Made by a program: the position numbers and the translations under genes
Source of the DNA: Daedaleopsis sinensis
Lineage: Eukaryota > Basidiomycota > Agaricomycetes > Polyporales > Polyporaceae
DNA: 64,000 nucleotides
Assembly (NCBI GenBank): GCA_033807695.1
Contig: CM066311.1
Location: 2,356,001-2,420,000, forward strand
Direction of reading: 5' to 3'
The notes under the pieces: model-generated
Told to the model about the DNA's origin: nothing
Seen by the model: only the letters and a program-made list of their open reading frames with translations
Database searches by the model: none
Part shown: positions 45,932-56,449 of the stretch, piece by piece
Position numbering within the stretch: position 1 is the stretch's first letter
Layout of the letters: every line of letters begins with the position of its first letter

Positions 45932-47243
45932 ATGCGACTGCCCGCCCCGCGTCTGAGCGTCTGTCTCGCTGTGTGCTCGGCACTCGCGGTAGCCGTCGCT
46001 TCCCCCCTGGAGGCCTCCCCTCGAGAAGCTCAGGAAGATGCCGGCGACATTGTGCCCCTCACGCAGAGCCAGATCTCTTCCTTCAAGCCTTACTCCTTCT
46101 TCGCTGCGTCGGCGTACTGCCTGCCCGAGAAGACTATCACTTGGAGCTGTGGCCCTCACTGTGACGCCAACCCCAACTTCAAGCCTGTTGCTGCCGGTGG
46201 AGACGGCATCCTCGTCGAGTTCTGTGGGTTCTTCCACCCTGCTAGTGGTGATTCGCCCTCTCACAAGTGCCTACTCCGCGATAGGGTATGTCGGCTTCGA
46301 CCCTGACTTAGGCGAAGTGATCGTCGCCCACCAAGGCACGGATCTCCTCACGATGTAAGCTCACGGTCGACTGCAGGATATTCTCAGGCGTGTACTCATG
46401 GATACGCTGCCAGCATTCCAGTTTTGACCGATGCGGACACACTACCGCTACCTCTGGACCCGAATTTGTTTCCCGGTGTCCCGCCGCTCGCTCTGGTTCA
46501 TAATGGTTTCGCATTGGAGCAATTAGCGTCCGTATCGTCCGTCATTCTGAAGGGTCTGCAAGCACTTATGATGCGTGTATCCTCTCAGCACCCACGACTT
46601 CATCTTGACAGCTGTAAAGAACGCGATGCAGGAATTCAATACCACGAAAGTTACGACTGTTGGGCACTCACTTGGTCTGTCTACTCTTCCTGTTTTGTCA
46701 CCTACGGCGCCATCCTAACGTCTTTCCTTCACAGGTGCTGCTATCTCTCTTCTCGACGCCGTCTATCTCCGGCTCCACGTGCCTGAAGCTACAGTTCGAT
46801 TCGTAGGCTATGGACTACCTCGAGTATGTGGATACACGTTGCCACCTCCGATGAGAGCCCCCAACGTTCTTATTGACCTCTCATTCCTAGGTGGGTGATC
46901 TGCCCTTCGTCGACTGGGTCGACAGCCTCGACTTCGAAGTGAACCACATCGCTAACAAGAAGGACCTGGTGCCCGTCCTCCCGCCTGCCTTGCTCGGCTT
47001 CCGCCAGATCAGCGGCGAGATCCACATCGACGAGATTAATCAATGGATCAGCTGTCCCGGTACGTCCGGTGGTCTAGAGTCTAGACTACATATTCCCAAC
47101 TAGCGAAGTTACTCACGCGTTGCACAGGACACGACCGCGTTAACTTGCTCTGTACAGCGGGAGACGCTAACATCCTACTCGATTTCAATCTTCTCGATCA
47201 CCCAGGACCCTATGATGGCGTGCTCATGTTCTGTTTGTTGTAG
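45932..47243 (+). CDS. Secreted class 3 lipase
   Basis: Extracellular triacylglycerol-lipase-type alpha/beta hydrolase. The ATG at 45932 gives a clear signal peptide (LSVCLAVCSALAVAVASP) and a short propeptide. The mature part has QISSFKPYSFFAASAYCLPE and TITWSCGPHCDANPNFK (disulphide-type Cys residues), then YVGFDPDLGEVIVAHQGTD, ALVHNGFALEQL, the nucleophile elbow TVGHSLGAAISLLDAVYLRL, VRFVGYGLPRVGD, the acid Asp in ANKKDLVPVLPP and the catalytic His in NLLDHPGPYDGVL before the stop at 47243. About six short introns; intact by eye, about 320 residues. The upstream in-frame codons back to 45824 lack conservation, and the signal peptide fixes the start. Sequence and location differ from the intracellular-type lipase at 11812-13731. 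Confidence 0.85.
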
Positions 47244-47490
47244 AGCGAACTAGACGCTACGCGAGGACAGAGGACAATGCTCGCGGTGTATGTAGTCGCC
47301 TCAATACCACGTACCGGGGATACCGTCTTACGCAGAATAACTTGCGCGATGCTCTCCTAATCCGGATTGTCGAAAGACCGTCAACTTTTCCGATAGGAGT
47401 GACTACGACCTATCCGATGGGACGCATCAGCATTGAATCTTATGAATCCCCGAGACACCAGAAGTAAGAACTGATTATCTTACCTTCGGT

Positions 47491-48015
47491 TCAAGCGTGG
47501 AGAGCAGTGAACCCCTTCTGGACGACGAGCTCTATCGCATCGATCGTCGCAGAGAAGTTCTTCGACGAGCCGCTGACGAGTCCCCTCCAGCCTTTCTCCT
47601 CCCTGATGTCGGCCTCGAGCTTGGTCGTGGTGACGAGCGTGTAGAAGAAGTCGGCGATAGCGGGGTTCGAGATGGAAAACAGGATACGGTACTCCCAGAA
47701 TGAGATATGTGCGCTGCTCGACGAGGAGAAGTCGGCCACGCCGTTCGACTTGGCCGTCTTCAGGTTCGTGAACGCCGCCTCGATCGTGGCCGCGAGCTCC
47801 TTGATGTCGATGATGACGGAGAGCGCGTCGCGGAGGAACCTGACGATCTTGTCGACCATGTGCTGACCGGAGCGTCCGAGCGTGCGATCGTGGTCGTCTG
47901 AAACTTGTCGAACGTGAAGTCGCTGCCGAGGTAGTTCTTGACCGGCTCGCTGAACAGCTCGAACCAGGGGCGCCTTGTCGCCTTCAATATGGAGGTATTT
48001 CCCCGAGAACTTCAT
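47491..48015 (-). pseudogene. Cyt/volvatoxin-like pore-forming protein gene, frameshifted
   Basis: Resembles the Cyt-type membrane-active proteins known from bacteria and from the mushroom protein volvatoxin. The C-terminal two thirds are one clean frame with VRFLRDALSVIIDIKEL, then WEYRILFSISNP and a beta-rich end at 47491. The N-terminal third that would match the family (WFELFSEPVKNYLG) lies in a different frame, with the switch near 47870-47890 and no intron possible, so the gene is broken as written. The minus-strand ATG at 48015 lies only 9 nt beyond the stop codon of HNH copy B on the same strand. A shorter relic of the same family sits at 14377. The family assignment is by pattern and is moderately sure. 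Confidence 0.55.
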
Positions 48016-48024
48016 AACCTAACC

Positions 48025-49410
48025 TCATCCACACGGATTCCAGCGGGCCTGCGTGCTAGCGCCGTGTATATCGGCCGCCGCGAGCAGTGTGTCGAGAACG
48101 TGCGCGTCCGAGCCATCTTCAGCTAGGACAACCGTGTCTCCAGATTCGACGCGGTCGAGGACGTCGAGCACGTATTCGGCGGCGCCCGACAGATGTGCTA
48201 CCCTGGCACAAACCGCGTGGAGCTGCAGATACCGGGGAGCGGGGACCGGGAGTGTGTCTGCGTCCGGGGTCGAGAACGTGATAGTGTCGGGAATGCCGTA
48301 CCACGCCAGGTCGCTCTTCATGCCATCCTGGTAACACACGCGGTAGGTATTCGAGTTCTCCCCACCCTGCCGGGGAAAGGCATCAGTATAGAGGCAGACA
48401 GCTCGAATAGACCTGCAACGCACCTCGTGCTCCAGCCATATATCCATTCTGTCAAAAAGCGAGTGCAAAGCTCCATCCATGGTCATGACATTCTCCAAGC
48501 GATGGATACCGGCCCCGTTCAGTTCCTTATAAGATCCCTTGAGTTCGGGGGCCATCGATCGAGCAAGGCCCATGCACTGGCAGCATACTCCCTCTACGAG
48601 TGATTGCCATGTTAGTGGCAAGGCCAGATGAAGATTGAAGGTTAGAGAACACCCTACCTTGCCTTCATCCACATCGATGTTGGTGCTGGCCGTTCGCGAG
48701 AAGATGTGGCAACATTGCGTGGGACAAGCATCCGGAGAACCGGGCGAGATCGGCAGCCCCGCCCTCTTACTCACCAAATCGGCCATGCCAGTCAACACAC
48801 AGCGATAACCATCACGGAAGAGGGCATAGGAGGGATAAGACATGTATACCTCTCCCTCTCCCCGTATATGGAACATCGACACACCCTCTCCTTTGCATCT
48901 CTATGGCTGCTGGGCGGCTTGCTCAACCGTTGCTCTATCTCCTGACGCTGGGCGTCGAAAGACGGGCGCGATGGGTGGCTATCGGTCGCAGGTGTGTGGG
49001 GATGATCGGTTTTGACTGTAAGCACCAATCGTCAGACGGTCAGCGAGTACACGTTGTGTTGTGTGCGTACGAGGACGGAAGAGAAGATTGATGTAGAAAT
49101 CTGCGACTTGAAGAATACCTATATCCCATTCGGCGGAAGCAAGCTCTTCGGCGAGACGATCACACCAAGGAGGAGGGGCGACATGCATCAGATGTCCGAC
49201 CACTCGAACGTGGATGAGCTTGGTCACGGTCTCAGGGGTTTTCTTCTTGAGTTTTGCCGCGTGCTCGAGTTCGCTGAGAATTGTCTTCTCCATCTGTACG
49301 AGTTGACAGTAGACACTATCGATCTCGCCGCCTTCGGGCCACTTGGAAGAAGGCAATGGCGATGGCATGGTCAGGGTCAGAAACAGGTCAGAAATGAGCT
49401 CGTCAACCAT
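48025..49410 (-). CDS. HNH nuclease gene, copy B (splice-damaged, intron-free ORF remains)
   Basis: Same family as copies A and C. The ATG at 49410 starts MVDELISDLFLTLTMPSPLP. Two bases (AG) of the acceptor before the HNH exon are missing, and a single G is lost near 48556 in LLDR-MAPE, so the ancestral spliced message would be out of frame. However, from an ATG at 48882 the genomic sequence reads without a stop for 285 codons to 48025. It runs through the HNH motifs RDGYRCVLTG, CCHIFSRTAS and IHRLENVMTM, through the 64-nt former intron (64 mod 3 = 1, which the 1-nt deletion offsets) and through the next intron to the C-terminal domain. The product may thus be a shortened, intron-retaining nuclease or nothing. 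It diverges from glycosylase copy B. Confidence 0.65.
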
Positions 49411-49507
49411 ACTTAACGTCGCGGTGTCGCCGTTCTATAAATAAGGTTAGGGTTACGCGCTCTTTCGCCTCCCCACCTCACTCAGACTCAATTCTGAATC
49501 TCAGACC
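49411..49507. promoter_or_regulatory. Shared divergent promoter, unit B
   Basis: A 97-bp gap between the HNH ATG (minus) and glycosylase ATG (plus). It contains the telobox-like GGTTAGGGTT at 49445 and the core CGTCGCGGTGTCGCCGTTC, the reverse complement of the unit A core with two changes. Confidence 0.6.
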
Positions 49508-50557
49508 ATGGTCAGTCCCTGCACGCCCCGAAAAGCAAGTACACCACGGAAACGTCGGGCAGACATGGAATCCCACTATTTTCCTAGTCCTAGTCCCAGC
49601 CCATCAAAACGACAAAAACGCGAGAGCTCGAGTGGGGCATGTCCAAACGAGAGCCAGGTGCTCTGTGCTCCCTTACCGACCACGAGTCGTTTCTTCGACT
49701 ACCCAGCCGACTATAACACCCTGATTTCCAACCCGGCGTTCAACGCCTTCTATCAGGAGTTTACAGCCGCTTGGCTTGAGCTGTACTACGCGAAGCCAAT
49801 TCTTGTACAAGGTACGCTAAGCCTCTAGCCCCAGGGCCAGACAATTCCTGAGCTGCGCAGAACATCTCGCTGCCGATCCTTGGAAGCTGGTCATTGCAGT
49901 CACTCTCTTGAACAAAACCGCTGGCAGACAGTCTATACCCGTCCTGTTCGATATCATGGACCGCTGGCCCACACCCAACGATCTCGCGGAAGGTATGTCG
50001 CCCAGTATCATTGCATCCGACGTCGAACACTTCCTGATCCCGCGCGCCATCGAGCCCCGCTCTCCGTCCTCATGGAGATGCTAAAGCCCCTTGGTTTTGG
50101 CGACATGCGCTCTCGCCGTCTCGTGGACATTTCACAGTCCTGCCGCTCGAATCCTCCCAAGTCGGACGTTCTCCATCCATCACGAGGGTATACGACCGGT
50201 CTGTTCCTCAACGACGAGGGCTCGGTGACGGTGAAGAAGGTGCCGTATCCCCCGACGCCCATCTCTCACTTACCTGGATGCGGGCCGTACGCGCTCGACT
50301 CGTACCGGATATTCTGCGCTGCGGGCGAGGAGTGGAAAGCCGTACGGCCGACCGACAAGGAACTGGTCAGGTATCTCGTACGTTGTTCGTTGGCGGTATA
50401 GGTTGTGGATATTGTTGACGCCTCGCTTCAGCAGTGGCGTTGGGCCGTCGAAGCATACCGGAAGTGGGATCCAGTCCATGGGCCTGGGGATTCCATCGAA
50501 CTGGACTGTGTCCGCGAGCTGACTGCAACGCTAACAAAGAATGTCATCTTAAATTAA
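49508..50557 (+). CDS. MBD4-like HhH-GPD DNA glycosylase, copy B
   Basis: Near-identical sister of the gene at 14942-15991, with the same predicted G:T/G:U mismatch glycosylase role. The ATG at 49508 leads a basic Ser/Pro/Lys-rich N terminus. Exon 2 starts after GCTGCGCAG and gives EHLAADPWKLVIAVTLLNKT. Exon 3 has LMEMLKPLGFGDMRSRRLVD and LPGCGPYALDSYRIFC with the catalytic-type Asp. The last exon, after CTTCAG, gives QWRWAVEAYRKWDPVHGPGD and ends TLTKNVILN at 50557. Three introns are at the same places as in copy A and all frames are open, so both copies look functional despite substitutions between them. The gene is expressed away from HNH copy B. Confidence 0.85.
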
Positions 50558-50899
50558 CCTCGCACACGGCCTGTTGTCCGGCTTGAGTATTCCACCAGTG
50601 TCTTCCGGTGGTTGTCTGCTAGCGTCCGAGGGAGTCTTCAGGCGGTGTCAAAATCTTCATGCAGTATTCTGCGAAATCTGTGCGAGCTGGCTAGGGCCTA
50701 CTCATATTCATAGATTGCGACTCATGCCCACGACAGTTGAAACGTTGACGTTGCAGAGCGAAAGCCAGATAGCGTTGTTGGGAAGCCGCGCGCCTACTGG
50801 CCAGAACGACAAGCGCCCGAATAGGGGCGCCCAGGGGCCAGCGTGCAGCTCGACGAGTTTTCTGTAATTAACGAGTAACTAGTGAGGACACGGCTGCTG

Positions 50900-52572
50900 C
50901 GCGACGACGACCACTCGAGTCCGTCGACATGCCCCCTTTACCTCGCGACAGTGATCCTCTCGTCCAATCGCTCAAAGATACTCCCAAAAGCGCTTACATC
51001 AACTGCATTCTCCTCGCCGAGGACGATGCGGACCGGGCTACCGATCGGCGCAGGTCCATGCACATACGCATCCTCGGCGGCCTTCTCATCTACGCACCCA
51101 CTCCAAGGGCTTGCGAATGCGTAGCCAGGGAAATTTTAAATGCGATGAGGGACCTCGACCTCGATCGTCGCGGTGCACTCGATAAGCTCAATCGACTCGG
51201 CCAGCTGTATTTCGACCATTTCATCCGTATTTGTGAGCACTCCCCCTTTCGTTCTCAGGACGTTATTTATTAATGTGCCGCACACAGTCAGGAAGTACAA
51301 AGGTCGTACGCCTATGTCGTCCGGTTACTGGTCCAGATCGGCGTATGAACGAAATTCCATCATTAGGGAGTTGATCCAGACACCTCAAAACCATAATAGT
51401 GCGAAACAGAACGTATGTACGTCGTGTATGTGTACTACACCTCGTTGCTGAACGGACATTGATAGGCCCTCATCCGGGATGGCTTTCGATGCATGTTGAG
51501 CGGGCGTATCCAGTATACCATTTGGATCAACAATGAAAGTGCTTTCCCCGACCCAAACGAAGCGGCCACGACGACAAACTGTTGTCACATCATGCCCGAA
51601 GCAACGAACAACTTCATCGCTGTCAAGGATCCGGATCTGAAGGCGAGTTCTGTTCCCCAGATTATAAGCCTCTCAATCTCGCTGATGCCAGCTCGCACAG
51701 ATCGAATGGGCGAGCGGAGTATGGACGATTTTGGAACGCTTCGGGTACGGTGACATCCGGAAGGAGCTCGAGGGAACCGCCGCCCACTGGTTAGGCAACA
51801 TCTTGACGCTTGACGTAGCCGTCCACAACCTGCTGGATAATCTGAACCTTTGGCTGGAGAAGGTCTCTGGCCAGGTACGCTCATCGTCAGCATTTCAGTG
51901 TCAGCACGCAGGCTGACATTTGCATGCAGGAACATACCTACGATGTGCGGACTTATCCGCCCGAACTTCGAGCAGGATTCCGCCTCCCCGAAAGGGTGCA
52001 TTTCAATGTCCATGACACGGACGTTCCTGGCTTTCCACGGCCGTCTGTGGAGCATTTGCCCTTGCCCAGCCCTCGTTACCTCGAAATCCATGCTGCGTGC
52101 TGCAAAGTGGCCCACGTGTCAGGCGCTGCTGAGTATCTCGACGAGGTCGTGCGCGACATGGAGTCGATCGATGTTCTCGCAGAAGACGGAGGATCCGCAG
52201 ACGTTCTTATTCAGGCCATCGTAAACCGTCTCGTGGCGCCGAACTTCTCGTGAGGTCCTACTGAAGCATTTCAAGAAGGTATTCCCGCTCCTTCTGCTTG
52301 TTCAGCTGTAAAAGGTCGGACCTCACCGCTTTCCTAGGACGCGTGCCAGTTGGTCAATACCGCTCGTGGACACTAGAGCAATCTACAATACTAAAGATGT
52401 TCATCGCCGCTCTGAAGTCCTGGGCCCGGGCCAGCTCAACGGATATGCTGGTGCATGTATGGAAAATCCAGCCTACGCCCAAGGATTAACCGTAGTGTTA
52501 CATGAAGAACCCGTGGGGGGAGTGGTAATGGTATGACGCCGCACTACTCTGGCACGACCCTCGATGCGCAGG
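50900..52572. repeat. Inverted-repeat arm 1 (HNH copy D)
   Basis: About 1.65 kb that recurs in reverse orientation at 56450-58115. The right limit is at CCCTCGATGCGCAGG near 52572; the left limit is just upstream of the HNH start codon. Confidence 0.8.
50929..52253 (+). CDS. HNH nuclease, copy D (intact, second subfamily)
   Basis: HNH_2-type nuclease of the same fungal family as A-C but clearly diverged. The ATG at 50929 gives MPPLPRDSDPLVQSLKDTPK, SAYINCILLAEDDADR, then LDKLNRLGQLYFDHFIRIF. After an intron, FRKYKGRTPMSSGY leads to the HNH exon: LIRDGFRCMLSGRIQYT, TTNCCHIMPEATNN. A GC-AG intron (AAG then GCGAGT) precedes IEWASGVWTILERFGYGDIR and HWLGNILTLDVAVHNLLDNL. The C-terminal domain has HTYDVRTYPPEL, VHFNVHDTDVPGFPRPSVEH, SPRYLEIHAACCKVAHVSGA and ends RLVAPNFS. 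All frames join. This is the only HNH gene of the five with no lesion seen. Function unknown; the Cys/His pattern suggests nuclease activity but this is inference. Confidence 0.75.
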
Positions 52573-52799
52573 TAGTATTAGCATTCACATCAGTCTCCCA
52601 TACGGTGATCACACTTTCTCGCAGCACACGCGTAGGCCCTTCGTTTGCAGGCAGATAGGCGTCTTCAACCTCGTTGGTAGGCTATGTGGCCCAGACGCAT
52701 ATTTGCCCATTCAAATTGTAGTCTGTGGACAATAGTCATACATAATCAGACATCTCTGTCAAGTCCGTTCTCAGTGTGTTGCGTAGTGGTGATAGTCTG

Positions 52800-55380
52800 T
52801 CAGGTCCTGTAGTTCATGTTGAATCCTCGCTCTTGCATTATTTCCATCAGCGCGCCAGGAGCAAGCGTCCCGTTCTTGTCCGTACACCAGTGCGGTCTCG
52901 CACAAGGAGGGCCTGCCCCCTCGGGCTCATCTCCGGCGTCCTGAAGTAGCAGCGCGACTACTCCGTGTGGCGGCACGGCTTTCGCCGTGAAATTACGGAT
53001 TGCCGTACCATTATCGGTGTGCGACCAAAGGTCCTACGAACAAGACTGGGATTGAGCAGACGAAGAAAACCGCGGAAGAGAGTGTGTACCCGAACAGAGT
53101 ACTGACGACCGGCACGGATCCAGGGCGACTCAGTCAGACTGAAGAACATGTCCGCGGGCTCGTCCAGTGTATTGATCTAGGAGACATTCTGAGTATGTTG
53201 TTCGCGACGAGCGTACGCAAGCGGCTTGTCTTACGAGCATGAGTATAGTCCCATTCTGGCTCTCGCCGCTCCAGTACTGCGCAGGGTGTGTCGAGTTGCT
53301 CACCCAATCGGGCTGCGATAACGTTCGGGTTAGCTACGAAGCGATTTCCGGAGACGAAGCGGCGCATACGTTGATGCCCCAGCGGAACGGAGTCACGCTA
53401 GTTCCGACGACTGGGTCCTGGTTGATTGCGATGATCTCTTCATTCTTGAGGATGGAGAGATCGGCCGGGGTGATCTTGGATAGCTGCAGGGAAACGGCGG
53501 TAAACAAGCGGTGATATCACAACAGTGCGGAGCGGCTCACGTCGGTCCCAATGAGCAAGGGGGATTTCAAGAAAGCCCATGCAGTGAAATGCGTCTTCGC
53601 TTCCTCGTGGGTGATGTCTCCGTTGCCGCTGAGGCGCGCCGTCAGCCTGAGGAAAGTCTTTCGCTCATAGAAGATGACGAAGCTCACACTTCGAGCTGTG
53701 AGCATTGACAGTTCGTGAGCATTGACCGTAGGTAAAGGACGAGATGTGAACTTACGATATCGAGGTCGTTGTGACCATAGAAGTCGGAAGCCCACGCGAC
53801 GAACGAGTTCCTTGTGCGCATCATCAGAATCTCACAAAGTAATTGAATGAGCGTTTCACGTACTGGTTGAGGATGTCGGTAATGGATTCCCAGCTCGGAC
53901 CTTCAAGCCATTAAGCGCGCCAGTATCACTCGTCTGGTGAAAAATGGCTCACTGATGTCGCCCGTTGTCTAGTTTGTCATGGATATTAGCGTTTCGAACA
54001 CTTTCATCAATTGTGAATTGAAACTCGCCCTCCAGCTCTGTCCAAATCGGCGTGCCCATATCCAAGGCTGCTCCTGTGCGCGTGCAGTTGAGCATTAAGT
54101 AGTTACTCGCGCTATCGTTCCGCTAACCTCGCCCCACTGGCAGAGGGAAAGGAACATTGGCGGCTTTCCCGTATCTTTGGAAACTTGGGCGATTGCGTCC
54201 GCTATGCGCTGATACTCTGCATCCGGCATTCAACATTGCGGAAGGTTCGCGCAGAAATGAGAGTTCACGAACTGCCAACAACTCCTTGCCTGATTATGTT
54301 GTCGTATGGGACTGCATCATCATTGTGAGCAGGGCACGAGTGCGTGGTGTGTTTTTCTTACTAGCGCAATTGTCGAATCTGAACCACCGTGTAAGTTGGG
54401 AGCTGCGAGCAACCGAAAGTAGAGTAATTCGACGTACTTCAGATAGTCGAAGCCCCAGTCCTGGAACAGCTTCACGTCCCTTGCGAATCGTTCAGTATGG
54501 TACTTATGTCAGTCGAGCGTATATTACGACTCGCCTGTATTCGTTCTGGAAAGAGGCGGGGTAGAAGGCGCAGGTGAACCAACCAGAAGCGCTATACTAT
54601 ATCGATACATCAGCAGGCATGTATCGGTATAGCACGCAACCACTCACGATCCCAGCTTGCCTACGGCACAAATATCGATGTCAGTTCTCAAAAGAGAGAA
54701 ATCACGATGACGCACATTCCGAGCGCATGGATCTGATCTGTGAGGTTGTTCATGCCAGATGCGAAGCGGACATGGTCTGTGGGACGAAGATCAGAATGAC
54801 GAATAGAGAGCTGCAGACGGCGATGAGAAACCTGCGACGATGTCTCCTGAGGCACTCCTGTTCCTTTCTGCATAGCAGTCGTCAATGTTAACACGGGTGT
54901 AGCCGACGTCCTGTCACCGCCTACGAGTGAGTTGGGGAAATCACGGCGATTGAGCATCATACTACCCACCCGGAGGCCTAGTGTGACCATTAACTTGGCG
55001 GTCTCTATGATTACTGTCTCGTCGATATCGCACTAGAGTACATCGAATGAGTCAAGCACCAGATCAGAGATATCAAGACCTACGTGGTACGCATTCCACG
55101 CTTGACGAGCAAAATTTACGTCAGCCTTGAAGTCGGAGTACGACAGTTACAGATGGTTTATTCTCACTGTTGTAGCCTAGAGCTGTGATTTAAAAACGAT
55201 GAGATGAGTTCCCCAGACCATACAGAGGCAGAGACCTACTCGGCAGCCTCCCAATGCGCACGTCAACCTCTTGCCGGTGTTGTTCACGCGTTGAGAAAAG
55301 CGTCCAGGCGCTGAAAAACGATCCGAGTAGCAGCAGAATGAACGATCCAGTGAGGGCTGTTGTCAAAGCCCTCGGCACGG
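52800..55380 (-). CDS. GH27 alpha-galactosidase with canonical catalytic motifs
   Basis: Predicted alpha-galactosidase that releases terminal alpha-1,6-galactose from melibiose-type sugars and galactomannan. The N terminus has a single hydrophobic stretch (TGSFILLLLGSFFSAWTLF), a signal anchor or signal peptide. The start codon is unclear: an ATG at 55500 joined through a weak intron fits in phase. Then GRLPTLGYNTWNAYH, CDIDETVIIETAKLMVTLGL, VNIDDCYAERNRSASG, SASGWFTCAFYPASFQNE, DWGFDYLKFDNC (nucleophile Asp), QPWIWARRFGQSWRTTGDI (acid/base Asp), FVAWASDFYGHNDLD, THEEAKTHFTAWAFLKSPLL, ILKNEEIIAINQDPVVGTSV and PHGVVALLLQDAGDEPEG. A 30-residue tail ends NMNYRT. About fifteen introns, two with GC donors. 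No stops were found. It lies between the two HNH inverted-repeat arms and converges with HNH copy D. Confidence 0.8.
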
Positions 55381-56449
55381 GTGCTAGAAAGGCTCATTAG
55401 CACACTCTCAAGAAAGACCGCAAGGCGGGAAAATGCGGAGACATACAACTATACGACCTCGGATATGCTCTGACGCTGAAACCAGAGTTAGGGGGGGCAT
55501 AGTCTGCATGACGATGTTTGGGATCCCCGCTGATTGAGTCCTGGCAGGGTTTGACTTCACCTATGTGTTCCAATCAAGATAAAAGGTTAAGATTCTTTCA
55601 AGCAGTATGATAGCCGCCTTGGTATAGATTCGGAAACTTACGAGTCGGACTAACCGGTGCCATCATGAATTTGAATAGACCACTGGTGCGATAACGACAC
55701 GTTTATTCTATAGGCTTGAATGGAAGGTGAGCTTGTGAGCTCCCCTGTCGTTCATAACAGTCCAGAAATACTGGAAGGGTGAACTTACGTCGTATCGCTG
55801 CTCTAGTGGTGGTCGTTACGAGGAGCCAAGTTGAGAGTGGAGCGAAGCGCTGGAAGCCTCCGCTATTTATGACATCTCCGCTTCGGCCGTCACGAGGTCA
55901 TGCCCAAAGAAGGGCGCTACAGCTCGCGTGCTCTGCTCACACCTCTCCTCTGAGGATCATAACCGGTCATAGTCCAAGCTTCAAGTTGCAAGAAACAAAG
56001 GGGAGTAGGCTCGAAAAGGCTCGTTCTCAAGAGGAGGGATCGAATCGGGCTAAGCGCTTTCCCTATAAGTTGACTTCATCCAGACTCAGACTAGCATTAC
56101 GACAATCTTCGCAGAAGGAAGGGCATGAGAGGGCCTATATCAATGCTAAGGTACAAGCTAGAAACAGGCCATGCAGTGGTGCCGGGGCAACCGATCGTCC
56201 TCAACAAGACCTCTCAGACGAATCACCGCTGGCCATAAAAGGCTTGTGGTTGGTCACCCGCTCGAACACCGCATAGCCGGAGACGTCTAAGATACGCACA
56301 TGACTTTGTCTCGTACTTCCCTGTGGTCACTGGCCACGCATCTCAGCATCGAAGATGTCCCGCGACAGCTGAAGGTACCCACAGTAATGTTCGCAGCCTT
56401 GCCTTGGAAGTATGTAGGTCTCCAGATTTTGCTTACCAAGCATACCGCG
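55381..56449. other. Spacer between GH27 and inverted-repeat arm 2
   Basis: No gene recognised. A 165-codon frame (55779-56276) has unremarkable composition and no motif. The left part may hold the GH27 promoter and first exon. Confidence 0.4.

Larger units (their letters stand above)
48018..50875. repeat. Segmental duplication, unit B (inverted relative to unit A)
   Basis: Inverted copy of 14635-17508, about 2.86 kb. The left end is ACCTCATCCACACGG near 48018 and the right end is GAGCTGCACG reversed near 50860-50875. It contains the HNH gene on minus and the glycosylase gene on plus. Immediately to the right begins the 1.65-kb arm that carries HNH copy D. Confidence 0.85.

Noticed and set aside
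55375..55378. GTG at 55378 as the GH27 start
   Set aside because: Not a eukaryotic start; a spliced ATG near 55500 is more plausible but has a weak donor, so the start was left open.
55779..56276. 165-codon frame in the spacer
   Set aside because: No motif, no introns and composition like the surrounding non-coding DNA.
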